Translations under genes and position numbers: made by a program | The notes under the pieces: model-generated | What the model was told of the DNA's origin: nothing | Database searches by the model: none | What the model saw: the letters and a program-made list of their open reading frames with translations, nothing else | Shown here: positions 7,958 to 16,903 of the stretch, in pieces | Layout: every line of letters begins with the position of its first letter | How positions within the stretch are numbered: position 1 is the first letter of the stretch | Assembly (NCBI GenBank): GCA_963823735.1 | Contig: CAWGMO010000002.1 | Span: forward strand, 2,542,001-2,606,000 | From: Actinoallomurus sp963823735 | GTDB taxonomy: Bacteria; Actinomycetota; Actinomycetes; Streptosporangiales; Streptosporangiaceae | Length of the DNA stretch: 64,000 nt | Direction: 5' to 3'

Positions 7958-8089
7958 TCATCTGGTCGGGCGGATTATCCGGTCGGCGGGTATTCCCAGA
8001 TCGCGGGCCAGTTTATTGACCATGGGGGCGATTTCGGCGTCTCGCCGTAGCTGGACGACGACCCTTGATTCGAATAGTCGTAGTGGGTA
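7958..8089 (-). pseudogene. Possible 3' remnant of a lost gene
   Basis: The minus strand is open from 8089 to TGA at 7960-7958 and reads like real protein for about 43 residues, with V-V-V-Q-L-R-R-D-A-E-I, M-V-N-K-L-A-R-D-L-G-I-P-A-D and R-I-I-R-P. There is no plausible start; an upstream TGA closes the frame. The family was not recognised. The base composition is lower in GC than neighbouring genes. The rest of the 7953-8163 gap shows nothing else. Confidence 0.3.
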
Positions 8090-8163
8090 TCAAGTCGCCC
8101 TTCGTCACCTCATCCGGCTCTATGGCGCGGTACGTCACGGCTCATCTCACGAAGTCGGGCTGG

Positions 8164-8694
8164 TCAGTTCACGGTGAATCCGCCATGGTCGGCAGTCTCA
8201 CGCAACCATCCGACCCAATCGCGCCACAGCTCGTCGGCTTCCAGCTCGGCTCGCAGGGCGGGCGATGATGCCTGGTAGCGTCCCAGCGCCTGTCCGATCT
8301 CTTCGGCGCCGACCAGCCACGGGCCGTTGCTCAACAGCTTGAACTCCGGGATACCGATCATTCCCGGAACGGTCTGTGCCGAGGCGGCGCGTTCTGCCTC
8401 GTCGTAGGCATCCCGGAGGCTTTGATCTGCGGCGCGCCAGTCCTCCATGCCGGTGAACGGCCACGCGGGGAAAGGGCGGGACTCGGCCTCGTAGGTCATC
8501 ATCGTGTGGCGCATGCGAGCTCGGCAGTACCCCATCCCCGTGATGTTGAGGTGGAATCGATAGGGCTCGGCAAGGGTGAGGTAACGCTCCACGCACTTCG
8601 GGAAATGATCGCAGGCGTCGAGGCACGCCTCAAAGCTGTCTCGGGCGGCCGCGGCCGGTTCCGGCAGTTCCCACCATTCCAGGTCATAGCCCAC
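8164..8694 (-). CDS. Conserved-looking hypothetical cytosolic protein
   Basis: The 176-aa protein is acidic, rich in Trp and Tyr, with no signal peptide or membrane segment. Distinctive stretches are M-G-Y-D-L-E-W-W-E-L-P, D-H-F-P-K-C-V-E-R-Y and W-R-D-W-V-G-W-L-R-E-T-A. Similar W-rich proteins of unknown role are common in actinomycetes, but I cannot assign a family. Codon use is less GC-biased at third positions than in the flanking ABC genes, which may indicate later acquisition. It stands alone between two transporter loci. Confidence 0.6.
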   Translation of the reverse strand: MGYDLEWWELPEPAAAARDSFEACLDACDHFPKCVERYLTLAEPYRFHLNITGMGYCRARMRHTMMTYEAESRPFPAWPFTGMEDWRAADQSLRDAYDEAERAASAQTVPGMIGIPEFKLLSNGPWLVGAEEIGQALGRYQASSPALRAELEADELWRDWVGWLRETADHGGFTVN

Positions 8695-8767
8695 AAGCAG
8701 GCATTCTGCTTGTCCGTCCGCCCTGCCACCAACCGGTTTTCATGTACGAACGGAGGACAGATCATTG

Positions 8768-9565
8768 TCACGCCGCCGGGTCCCGGCGCAGGAGGACCAG
8801 GATCGCTACGGCGGTGGCCACGGTGATCGTCGCGAGCTGGGACGTGATTCCGATTCCGAGGTCGGCCGTTCCGGCGGGGGTGAACAAAGGTGGCCAGTTC
8901 TGCCAATAGTGCACGGGTAGCACTACGGCCAGAGGGTGCAGGGTGGACTGGCCGTTGATGATGCTGGCCACGACCACGAAGGCCACGGTCACTCCCAGGG
9001 CTTCGGCGCCGCGAGGCAGAAGCAGGGCCAGGACGAAGGCGATCATGGCGATGCTCAGCATGCACAGTGCGGTGTAGGTGCTTGACGCCAGTACCCGGGT
9101 GGTCACCTCGCCGGGGGTCAGGTTCGGGGCGCCGATGATGTGGAACGGGTGCCAGCCGAACTCTGCCGCGCCGATGAGCAGGCCCGACACCAGTACGCAC
9201 GCGGTGGCGGCGACGGTGGCGATCGTTACGGCGGCGAGTTTTCCCAGTAGCAGCCTGCGGCGGCTCACGGGGGCCACGTACAGATAGCGCAGCGTTCCCC
9301 AGTCCCGGTCGGCGGAGCCGATCGCGCAGGCCAGCAAGGCCACCACGATCGGCAGTAGCAGAGGGGCGATGAACTCCAGGCTCGCCATCGTGTGGTTGAG
9401 CGCCGAGTACGTGGACGCGCCGAACAGGCCGCCCTGGGCTCCGTTGCGTTTCCCCGCGTTGGAGGCGGTCGACAGCGCGGCCATCACCGGTACGGCGGCC
9501 AGGCAGGCCAGGGCGATCAGCGTGCGGACGCGGTACAGCTGGGTTCTCAGTTCAACTCGCAGCAC
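8768..9565 (-). CDS. ABC transporter permease
   Basis: The 265-aa protein has six probable membrane segments. It starts M-L-R-V-E-L-R-T-Q-L-Y-R-V-R-T and contains I-G-S-A-D-R-D-W-G-T-L-R-Y-L, followed by V-S-R-R-R-L-L-L-G-K, the coupling-helix region of ABC-2 permeases. Its start overlaps the ATPase stop by 14 bp, so it is the partner of the upstream ATPase. The substrate is unknown; similar pairs export drugs or peptides. Confidence 0.8.
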   Translation of the reverse strand: MLRVELRTQLYRVRTLIALACLAAVPVMAALSTASNAGKRNGAQGGLFGASTYSALNHTMASLEFIAPLLLPIVVALLACAIGSADRDWGTLRYLYVAPVSRRRLLLGKLAAVTIATVAATACVLVSGLLIGAAEFGWHPFHIIGAPNLTPGEVTTRVLASSTYTALCMLSIAMIAFVLALLLPRGAEALGVTVAFVVVASIINGQSTLHPLAVVLPVHYWQNWPPLFTPAGTADLGIGITSQLATITVATAVAILVLLRRDPAA

Positions 9566-10475
9566 GTTCGTCGTCTCCTTCGGTCATGGTCAGGAACGCC
9601 TCTTCCAGGGACCGGCTCACCTGGCGCACCGACGTGACGCCGATGCCGGCCGTGACCAGCGCGTGGACCAGGTCGCGGGACTTCGTCTCCGGGGCGGTGA
9701 CGAGGACCTCTTCGCCTTCCACGGTGACGGCGGCGACGCCCGGCAGACCGCTCAGCACGGTCGCGGCCTGGTCGGGGTCCTCCACCTGGAGCCGGTACGC
9801 GCCGGCGTCGCCGAGCAGGTCGGCCAGTGGGCCGGCGGTGACCAGGCGGCCGTGGTTCATGACGACGATGTGGGTCGCCAGCTGCTGGACCTCGGCGAGC
9901 TGGTGGCTGGACACGAGCACCGCCGCTCCCCTTCCCGCCAGTACGCCCAGGTGCTCGCGCAGGGCGCGGACCTCGGCGGGGTCCAGGCCGTTCGCCGGTT
10001 CGTCGAGGATCAGGACCTCCGGGGCCCGCATCAGGGCCTGGGCGAGCATCAGCCGCTGCTTCATGCCCATCGAGTAGCCCTTGACCTTCCGGTCGATCGC
10101 CGGTCCGAGCCCGGCGAGGTCCAGCGCGTCGTCGAGGGCGGGCGGTGGCCACGTGCGTCTCGTCGCCGACCACAGGAGCTTCAGGTTGGCCGTGCCCGTT
10201 AGGTGGGGTACGAACGCCGGGCCGTCGATGAGGACGCCGACCCTCCGCAGGACGCCGGCGCCGAGGCCGACCGGTTCGCCGAGGATTCGGGCACTGCCCT
10301 CGCCGGGAGTGGAGAGGCCGACCAGCATCCGCATCGTCGAGGTCTTGCCCGCGCCGTTCGGGCCGAGCAGCGCGCAGATCTGGCCGGATTCCACGGTGAA
10401 CCCGAGTCCGGTGACGGCCTGACGGCGGCCGTACCGTTTGGACAGCCCGCGCGCGCAGATCATCGGGGGTTCCAT
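9552..10475 (-). CDS. ABC transporter ATP-binding protein
   Basis: The 307-aa protein has Walker A L-G-P-N-G-A-G-K-T-S-T, signature Y-S-M-G-M-K-Q-R-L-M-L-A-Q-A-L, Walker B V-L-I-L-D-E-P-A-N-G-L-D-P and the switch S-S-H-Q-L. This S-x-G-M-x-Q-R-L signature is seen in BcrA/CcmA-like exporters. ATG 10475 follows GAGAGG by 7 bases; a second ATG at 10463 would give a 4-bp overlap with the upstream membrane protein. It forms one operon with the permease 8768-9565 and the membrane protein 10460-11413. Confidence 0.85.
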   Translation of the reverse strand: MEPPMICARGLSKRYGRRQAVTGLGFTVESGQICALLGPNGAGKTSTMRMLVGLSTPGEGSARILGEPVGLGAGVLRRVGVLIDGPAFVPHLTGTANLKLLWSATRRTWPPPALDDALDLAGLGPAIDRKVKGYSMGMKQRLMLAQALMRAPEVLILDEPANGLDPAEVRALREHLGVLAGRGAAVLVSSHQLAEVQQLATHIVVMNHGRLVTAGPLADLLGDAGAYRLQVEDPDQAATVLSGLPGVAAVTVEGEEVLVTAPETKSRDLVHALVTAGIGVTSVRQVSRSLEEAFLTMTEGDDERAAS

Positions 10476-11413
10476 CGGGTGCCTCTCATGGTGAGCAGGA
10501 CGGCGGTGACCAGGCCGGCGACCAGGCCGGCGCCGAGGGTGAAGGCGGCCAGCGCCGGGACGGACGTCAGCGGCCTCGGCCACAGCGCGTCGCGGAACGC
10601 GATCGCGACGTGGATCGCGACGCATCCGATGACCGTCGACGTCTCGGCCAGGCGGCGGAGCCGGGTACGCGGCGGGCGGGCGATGAACCCGGCGACCGCG
10701 TTGCCGACCACGCAGAACGCCAGGAGGAGGGCCAGTTCCACGACCAGCATCCAGGCGATGAGCAGCGGGTCGGTCCAGCGTTCGCCGACGGCCTGCGCTC
10801 CGGTGACCGCGATCGCGGCGAGCAGGCTCGCGGACGCGAACACGGTCATCGCGTGCCGGCGCACCCAGGCGACGGCCTCCGGGCCGGTCCAGCGCCGCGG
10901 CACGTGGGTTCGCTCGCAGAGCAGGACGATGTCACCGAGCCAGTCGTGCCGCCACGCGCCGGACGAGCCACGCGGCCTCCGCCTCCGCCACAGTGACGCC
11001 GCCACGGCGCCGGTGACCACCGAGTTCACGGCGAGCCCGCCGACCAGGACCGAGGTCCAGCGGTTCCAGACCGGGTCGTGCACCCCGGCGATGACGGCGG
11101 CCCACTCGGTGACCAGGGTGAGCACGACCAGCGTGATCATCGCGCCCGCCGCGCGCGCCGTCTGCTGCGCGCGGTCCGGGCTGCCCGGAGCACGCCAGGC
11201 CGGCAGCCGCAGCAGGATCGCGAGCGCGAGCATCGGCACCGCGAGCACGGTCAGCGACACCACCACGTTGTACGGGTCCTCGCGCCACGGGCTGACGGCT
11301 CTGACCGATTTGGCCTGGGTCGCCAGTGCCGTCAGCACCTCGAACAGGCCCGCCGCGCCCAGGCTCGCCAGGATCACCGACGGCGACCCTCGAAGGTCTT
11401 CCATACGTTCCAT
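10460..11413 (-). CDS. Multi-spanning membrane protein of the PadR-ABC locus
   Basis: The 317-aa protein has about eight hydrophobic segments and basic loops (S-L-W-R-R-R-R-P-R, R-P-P-R-T-R-L-R-R-L). No catalytic motif was recognised. It is first in an operon with the ABC ATPase and permease and is divergent from the padR gene. A role as an accessory membrane subunit of the transporter is inferred from position only. Confidence 0.7.
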   Translation of the reverse strand: MERMEDLRGSPSVILASLGAAGLFEVLTALATQAKSVRAVSPWREDPYNVVVSLTVLAVPMLALAILLRLPAWRAPGSPDRAQQTARAAGAMITLVVLTLVTEWAAVIAGVHDPVWNRWTSVLVGGLAVNSVVTGAVAASLWRRRRPRGSSGAWRHDWLGDIVLLCERTHVPRRWTGPEAVAWVRRHAMTVFASASLLAAIAVTGAQAVGERWTDPLLIAWMLVVELALLLAFCVVGNAVAGFIARPPRTRLRRLAETSTVIGCVAIHVAIAFRDALWPRPLTSVPALAAFTLGAGLVAGLVTAVLLTMRGTRWNPR

Positions 11414-11419
11414 GGCGCC

Positions 11420-11483
11420 ATAGTACGCGTCTCGTAGTACGTGGCAAGTAGTACTCGAAAAGTAGCATCGCGCCGCGTACTAT
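11420..11483. promoter_or_regulatory. PadR-type operator array between divergent operons
   Basis: Four direct half-sites begin at 11420 (ATAGTAC), 11434 (GTAGTAC), 11448 (GTAGTAC) and 11462 (GTAGCAT), exactly 14 bp apart. The outer ends form a 10-bp inverted repeat: ATAGTACGCG at 11420-11429 and CGCGTACTAT at 11474-11483. The TACTAT in each outer arm could serve as a -10 box for one of the divergent promoters. The array probably binds the adjacent PadR protein. Confidence 0.65.
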
Positions 11484-11508
11484 CCTGGGAGGAGAAGCAG
11501 GGAGACCC

Positions 11509-11820
11509 ATGCACAGCAACGACGCCCAGATGCTCGTCCTCACCGCCCTCGCGGACCGCCCGCTGCACGGGTACGCCATCAACACCGCGATCGAGGAGCT
11601 CACCGGCCGCAAGCTCGGCCCCGGCAGCCTGTACGGCGCGCTGTCCCGGCTGGAGGCGCGCGAGCTGATCCGGCCCGCCGACGAGGAGGGCGAGGCGCAG
11701 GAGCGGCACCGGACGATGCGGATCACGGATGCGGGCCGCGACACGCTCCGCGCGGAGCTGGAGCAGATGGCCCGCGTCTCCCAGACCGGCCTGCGCGCCC
11801 TCGGGATCATCCCGACATGA
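11509..11820 (+). CDS. PadR-family transcriptional regulator
   Basis: The 103-aa protein is a short (subfamily 2) PadR protein: a winged helix with L-T-A-L-A-D-R-P-L-H-G-Y-A-I, then the hallmark G-P-G-S-L-Y-G-A-L-S-R-L and a short C-terminal dimerisation helix. PadR proteins of this size repress adjacent ABC exporter operons and release DNA on binding a drug. GGGAG lies 7-11 bases before ATG 11509. The next gene starts in a 4-bp overlap. It likely represses its own operon and the divergent ABC operon through the repeat array at 11420-11483. Confidence 0.9.
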   Translation: MHSNDAQMLVLTALADRPLHGYAINTAIEELTGRKLGPGSLYGALSRLEARELIRPADEEGEAQERHRTMRITDAGRDTLRAELEQMARVSQTGLRALGIIPT

Positions 11821-12572
11821 GGGCGGCGGCGCTCATCACCGGCCTCTACCCGCCCGCCGTACGCGAGCGGTGGGGCGCGGAGATCAGCCGGCAGGTGTCC
11901 GAGACCGGGATCCGTTCCTGGCCCGACACCGTCGCGGCGGCCGTACGGCTCTGGCTCCACCCCAGCGACTGGCCGGAGTCGCTCGCCGGCCAGACCCGGC
12001 GCGTCCTGGCCGTCGCGGTGACCGCGGTCACCGCGGCGACGGCGCTGCTTCTGCGCGCCACCGTGCCCACTACTACCCTGACCGCCGACGCGCACCATCC
12101 GGTCACGAGCCTCTGGCTCGCGCCGATCGCGCTCGGGATCGCGGTGGCGGTGCCGCCTCAGCCGCTGCGGTGGGGCACCCTGCGCAGGCTGACGAGCACG
12201 GCGGTCCGTACGCTCGCCGCACCCGCCGTCGCGGTCGCGGCCATGCCTCTGGCCGTACGAAGCGGCATGCTCGACCACACCACGGGTATCGCCGACGCCG
12301 CCCTGGTCGTCTACTACTGGGGCACGCTCGGGTTCACGGCCGCCCGCGTGTGCACGCTCATCGCCCGCGTCGCCCCGGCCCTCATCATGCCGACGACCCG
12401 GCGGCTGTCCGCCGCCCTCCTGCTCATCGGGGCGGGCCTGGCCCTCGCGGCGGGCCAGAGCCTGCTCACCGCCCCGCCCCACACCGACCGTCTCGCCGTG
12501 GCTCTGGCCCTGGGCCTGCTGTCGGCCGCGACGATCAGTGCCGGCCGCGACCTGCGCGCGGCGAGGCCCTGA
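11817..12572 (+). CDS. Membrane protein co-transcribed with padR
   Basis: The 251-aa protein has a soluble N-terminal segment of about 60 residues (I-T-G-L-Y-P-P-A-V-R-E-R-W-G-A-E-I) and about six membrane segments. The N-terminal motif recalls proteins that follow PadR regulators in actinomycetes, where the companion is a membrane-bound anchor or sensor. It overlaps padR by 4 bp, so the two are translationally coupled. The function is not known; a sensory partner for PadR is inferred. Confidence 0.65.
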   Translation: MRAAALITGLYPPAVRERWGAEISRQVSETGIRSWPDTVAAAVRLWLHPSDWPESLAGQTRRVLAVAVTAVTAATALLLRATVPTTTLTADAHHPVTSLWLAPIALGIAVAVPPQPLRWGTLRRLTSTAVRTLAAPAVAVAAMPLAVRSGMLDHTTGIADAALVVYYWGTLGFTAARVCTLIARVAPALIMPTTRRLSAALLLIGAGLALAAGQSLLTAPPHTDRLAVALALGLLSAATISAGRDLRAARP

Positions 12573-12575
12573 CCC

Positions 12576-12815
12576 TCAGGCGCGGACCATGGGCCGGGCG
12601 CGCATGGCGTGGCGCACGTCGCGTCCGTCGGAGTCGGGCAGCACGACGTCCAGGACCACGGCGTCCGCGCCGCGCTCGACCGTGCGCAGCGCCGACGCGC
12701 CGTCCACCGCGGTGATCACGTGGAAGCCCTCCTCGCGCAGGCCGCGCGCGACCACGTCGCGTACGCCGTGGTCGTCCTCCACGACGAGCACCCGGTGGGC
12801 CGTGCGCCCGGTCAC
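12576..12815 (-). pseudogene. Truncated response-regulator receiver domain
   Basis: About 79 residues show a good receiver start: V-L-V-V-E-D-D (acidic pair), the phospho-acceptor region A-V-V-L-D-V-V-L-P-D-S-D-G, then R-A-R-P-M-V-R-A and a stop. The beta4 Thr/Ser, the beta5 Lys and any output domain are missing. The GTG at 12815 follows GGGAGA. It lies 29 bp from a divergent intact response regulator. I read it as a decayed duplicate; a stand-alone truncated receiver acting as a phosphate sink is less likely because the lysine is lost. Confidence 0.6.
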
Positions 12816-12844
12816 CGGCTTTCTCCCGCGCCTACGATGTGGGC

Positions 12845-13543
12845 ATGGCACGACTGCTGATCGTGGAGGACGACGAGACGATCGGGAAGGTCCTGGAGTC
12901 CCGGCTGCGCATGCACGATCACGAGGTGGTCTGGCAGCGTTCCGGCCGCGGCGCCATCCGCGAGGCGACGGTGACCGCGTTCGACTTCGTGCTGCTGGAC
13001 CTCGGCCTGCCCGACCTGGACGGCATCGAGGTCTGCGAGCGCATCCGCCGTGTACGGCCCGAGTGCGTGCTGGTGATCCTCACCGCCCGCCAGGACGAGA
13101 TGGACGTCATCGTGGGGCTGGAGGCCGGCGCGGACGACTACCTCACCAAGCCGTTCGGGCTCGCCGAGGTGCTCGCCCGCATCCGTGCCCACCTGCGGCG
13201 CGGCGCGCCCGCGGGTCCGGCGCGCCCGGCGTTCCGCGTCGGTGACCTGGTGGTGGACACCGGCGCCCGCCGGTGTTTCGTCGCCGGGCGGGAGGTCGAG
13301 CTGCGGGCGAAGGAGTTCGACCTGCTCAGCCGCCTCGCCGAGGACGCCGGCCAGGCCGTCAGCCGCCAGGACCTCATGTCCGACGTGTGGGACGAGAACT
13401 GGTTCGGCTCGACCAAGACGCTGGACGTACACGTCGCCGCGCTTCGCTCGAAGCTGGCCGGAGCCGCCGAAACCGAAGACTCCGCGCCGCGGATCGTCAC
13501 GCTCCGCGGCCACGGCTACCGCCTGGACGCGCCGCGCGGCTGA
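12845..13543 (+). CDS. OmpR/PhoB-family response regulator
   Basis: The 232-aa protein has a receiver domain (V-E-D-D-E near residue 8, phospho-acceptor Asp in F-V-L-L-D-L-G-L-P-D, Thr in V-I-L-T-A-R, Lys in Y-L-T-K-P-F) and a winged-helix output domain (E-L-R-A-K-E-F-D-L-L, T-L-D-V-H-V-A-A-L-R-S-K-L, V-T-L-R-G-H-G-Y-R-L). Its probable partner is the kinase at 18361-19659, on the far side of the converging transport operon. ATG 12845 is chosen; GTG 12839 is in frame. Confidence 0.9.
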   Translation: MARLLIVEDDETIGKVLESRLRMHDHEVVWQRSGRGAIREATVTAFDFVLLDLGLPDLDGIEVCERIRRVRPECVLVILTARQDEMDVIVGLEAGADDYLTKPFGLAEVLARIRAHLRRGAPAGPARPAFRVGDLVVDTGARRCFVAGREVELRAKEFDLLSRLAEDAGQAVSRQDLMSDVWDENWFGSTKTLDVHVAALRSKLAGAAETEDSAPRIVTLRGHGYRLDAPRG

Positions 13544-13563
13544 GCCACGCGGCGAACGGGCGA

Positions 13564-16223
13564 TCACAGTTCCCGCAGGACGCCGATGGCGGGCCTGCGC
13601 GCCATGCGTACGGCGACGGCCGACACGAGTGCCAGGGCCGCGACGGTGATGCCGCCGACCGCGACGAGGTAGGGCCAGGGCACCGCGAGCGCGGACGGCG
13701 GCGGGTCGAAGACGCCGGTCAGCACCTTCACCAGCATCTGTGACAGCGACGCGCCGATCGCGGCGCCGGCGATGAGCCCGCCGCAGGTGAGCACCGCGGC
13801 CTCGCCGAAGACGAACGCGCGCAACTGGCGTCCGCTGCCCCCGAGGGCCGTGGCGATCGCGAAGGTACGGCGCCGTTCGGCGAGTCCGAGCGCGAGGACG
13901 AGACCTCCGGCCGCGGCGGCGAGCAGCAGCGCGAACGCCAGCTCGACGCGGGTCAGTCCGGCCAGGTCGACGGAGGTCAGGCTGGAGCCCACGACCTTGC
14001 GCGTCGTGGCCAGGTCGGTGACGGTCGCGGACGGCCCCACGCTGCCGCGTACCCGTGCGGCGACCGAGGCGACGTCGTGCCCGCCCGCGTCGACGAGGAA
14101 GGCGCCGACCGCGTCACTGCCCGTCCGCTGCGTGACGTAGGAGGCGTTGGCGACGAAGAAGCTGTCCTTCGGCGCGGTCGGGAACTCCTTGACCACGCCC
14201 GCGTAGTGGAACGGGACCGTGGTGAAGCCCTTGGTCCGGCCGTCCTGCAACCGCAGGTTGAGCAGGTCGCCGGGGTTGAGCTGGAAGTCCTTGACGGTCT
14301 CGGCCGACACCAGGACGGAGTCCGGCCTCGCCGCCAGGGCGCGCATCGAGCCCGCGCGCGGTCCCCCCGGTGAAGTAGGCGTCCTGGAGCGCGGTCGCCT
14401 TGGTGATCGTGCCGGGCCGGACGCCGTACAGATCTTGCAGGTCCGAGCCGACGTAGGCGAAGCGGTGCTGGAGCGGCTCGACCGCCTTCACCCCGGGGAC
14501 GCGCGCCAGCCGGGCCGCCTCGCCGGGACCGGTGACCGTGCCGGGCGACTCGCCGACCGTCACGTCGGCACCGTTGGTGAGGAGCGCGTCGGCCTCGGCC
14601 TGCTGCCGGTAGGTGGCGTTGAAGACGGCCGTGGAGGCGGCGAACGACACCGCCAGGGCGACGAGCACGATGGAGCGCCCGAGCGCGCGGCGCTGCCGTG
14701 ACATGCCGCTCGCGACCGTCCCGGACAGGCCGCCGGCGACCGGGCGCAGGAGGGCGCGCACGACGCGCCGTCCGCGGCCCAGCAGCAGGTCGCAGAGCCG
14801 CCAGGTCAGCAGCCCGGCGCCGACCCAGAGCAGCGCCGGCCCGGCGAACGCCCAGTAGGACACCGAGATCGTCGGTACGCCTTCGGGGGCGAGGACGAGC
14901 TGGTAGCCGTTGTGGCCGGCCATCACGACGATCACGCCCGCGACGGCGAGCAGGATCAGGTCCAGCCCGTACCTCGGCCACCACGGGCCTCGTACCGGGC
15001 CGACGGTCAGCCGTCCGGCGGCGACGGTCGCGGTACGCGCGTCGCGGCGCGCGGGCACGATCACCGTGAGCGCGGCGATGGCCAGGCCCGCGACGGCCGC
15101 GGCGGCCGTCCAGCCGGCGGCGGTCGCGGTGGTGCCGCCGAAGCTCGCCGATCCGAACGCCAGCCGCCCCACGATCATGGCGCCGGCCAGGCCCAGGACG
15201 GCAGCCGGCGACCCCGACCACGGCGGCCTCCACCGCCGCCAGCCGCATCAGCCGGCGATACGAGGCGCCCCGCGCCCGCAGGAGCGCCTGCTCACCGCGC
15301 CGCCGGGTGGCTCCGGCGGCGGTGACGGCCGCGGTGAGCAGGACCGCCAGGACCGCGCCGGGCAGGCCGAGGAACAGGAACAGCACCTGGGCGTACGCGG
15401 CGTCCTCGCGTGCCGCGCCGAGCGCCGCGCCGAGGTTGTCGCCGACGAGGGCACCGCCGGAGGCACGCGCCTCCAGGTTGTGCGCGGCGGCCGTGACGGC
15501 CGTGTAGGCGGCAGCGGGGTCGGCGGGCAGCCGGTGCGAGCGCGCGACGTGGAGCTGGGTCGTGACCAGGTCGGGCCGCGCCTTGGCGAGCGGGTCGAAG
15601 ACCTGGTGCCAGGTCGCCTCCGGCAGCAGGAGCACGTTGTCGGGCGGCGCGGACGGCTGCGAGCCGGCGGGCGCGCCGACCTTCTGGAAGAGCGAGTCGG
15701 CCTGCGGCAGGTCGACGACGCCGTCGACGCGTACGCGCGCCGCGCCGAGCCCGGCACGGCCGACGCTCACCGTGTCGCCCGGCAGGGCGTGCAGGTTGGC
15801 CGCGGTCTGCTGGGCGATCAGCGCGCCGGTCGCGGAGCCCGCGAGGAGGCGCAGCTCTCCGGGGAACGTACGCGCGTAGGAGTCCGGGACGCCCAGGACG
15901 ACGCCCGGACCGGTGGTCTGCGTGGTGGTGCCGGTGCTGGAGAAGCCGGCGGCACGGCCGAAGCCCACCGGGAGCGCCGTGCGCACTCCCGGTGCGGACC
16001 GCACGGCGGCGAGGACGGCGTTCGGATCGGCGCCGGCGGTCTCCTCCACCTGCCAGTCCACGGCGACCTCGGCGGCGGCCCGCCTGGTCATGGTCGCCTT
16101 GGAGGCGGCGAGGAAGGTGCCGAGGGAGCCGAGGAGCGCCACGGCGACGGCGATGCCGGCCGCGACCACGGCCAGGCGTGACGCGCGCTTGCGGAGCAGG
16201 CCGCGCGACCAGGTGAGGATCAT
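13564..16223 (-). pseudogene. FtsX/MacB-like ABC permease with two frameshifts
   Basis: Read through two shifts, this is a protein of about 885 residues with the FtsX layout: an N-terminal membrane anchor (L-L-R-K-R-A-S-R-L-A-V-V), an extracellular domain, three membrane helices near the middle, a second extracellular domain, and C-terminal helices ending R-R-P-A-I-G-V-L-R-E-L. The frame changes near 15204 (two bases apparently missing) and inside a run of six C at 14363-14368. Sequence on both sides is well conserved. ATG 16223 follows CAGGAGG and overlaps the ATPase stop (ATGA). Such permeases mechanically move lipoproteins or peptides out of the membrane; the substrate is unknown. A sequencing error is a real alternative to inactivation. 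Confidence 0.8.
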
Positions 16224-16903
16224 CGGCTCGAAACCTCCTGCGGGTCGAGGGCGCCGTCGGACATCGTCCATCGCTGTGGCAGGCGTGCCGCGATCTCGGC
16301 GTCGTGGGTGCTGACGATGAGGGCCGCGCCGAGTTCGTCGGCGGCCTCGATCAGCACGGAGATGACGTTGGCGGCGGCCCGGTGGTCGAGCCGCCCGGTT
16401 GGTTCGTCGGCCAGGATGAGCCGTGGACGGCTCGCCACCGCGCGGGCGACCGCCACGCGCTGGGACTGGCCGCCGGACAGCTCCTCGGGGAGCCGTGCGC
16501 CCATCCCGGCGATCCCGAGCCGGTCGAGCGCGCGCGCCGCGCGGTCGTCCGCGTCGCCGGACGGGACACCGGCGAACCTCAGCGGCAGCGCGACGTTCTC
16601 GCCGACGTCCAGGGTGGGGAGCAGGCTGGGCCCCTGGAAGATCATTCCGATCACGCCGGGGCGTCCGTGCGGCGGGCCGCCCAGCCCGGGCCAGGTGATC
16701 GTGCCGCCGGTCGCGGTCTCCAGGCCGCCGATCAGGTGGAGCAGGGTCGACTTCCCCGATCCCGACGGCCCGGTCAGCGCGATCCGCGCGCCCGGCGGCA
16801 CCTCGCAGGTCACCTCGTGGACCGCGACGACCGCCGCGGCGCGCGCCCCGAACGTACGCGCGACGCGGGTGCAGCGCACCAGGGCGTCATCGCCGGCGCT
16901 CAT
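16220..16903 (-). CDS. ABC transporter ATPase, MacB/LolD type (second of two)
   Basis: The 227-aa protein has Walker A L-T-G-P-S-G-S-G-K-S-T-L, signature E-E-L-S-G-G-Q-S-Q-R-V-A-V-A-R-A, Walker B R-L-I-L-A-D-E-P-T-G-R-L-D and switch V-S-T-H-D. The size and L-S-G-G-Q-x-Q-R signature place it with MacB/LolD ATPases that pair with FtsX-type permeases. It overlaps the next ATPase and the permease by 4 bp each. Two different ATPases serving one fused permease could act as a heterodimer. Confidence 0.9.
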   Translation of the reverse strand: MSAGDDALVRCTRVARTFGARAAAVVAVHEVTCEVPPGARIALTGPSGSGKSTLLHLIGGLETATGGTITWPGLGGPPHGRPGVIGMIFQGPSLLPTLDVGENVALPLRFAGVPSGDADDRAARALDRLGIAGMGARLPEELSGGQSQRVAVARAVASRPRLILADEPTGRLDHRAAANVISVLIEAADELGAALIVSTHDAEIAARLPQRWTMSDGALDPQEVSSR

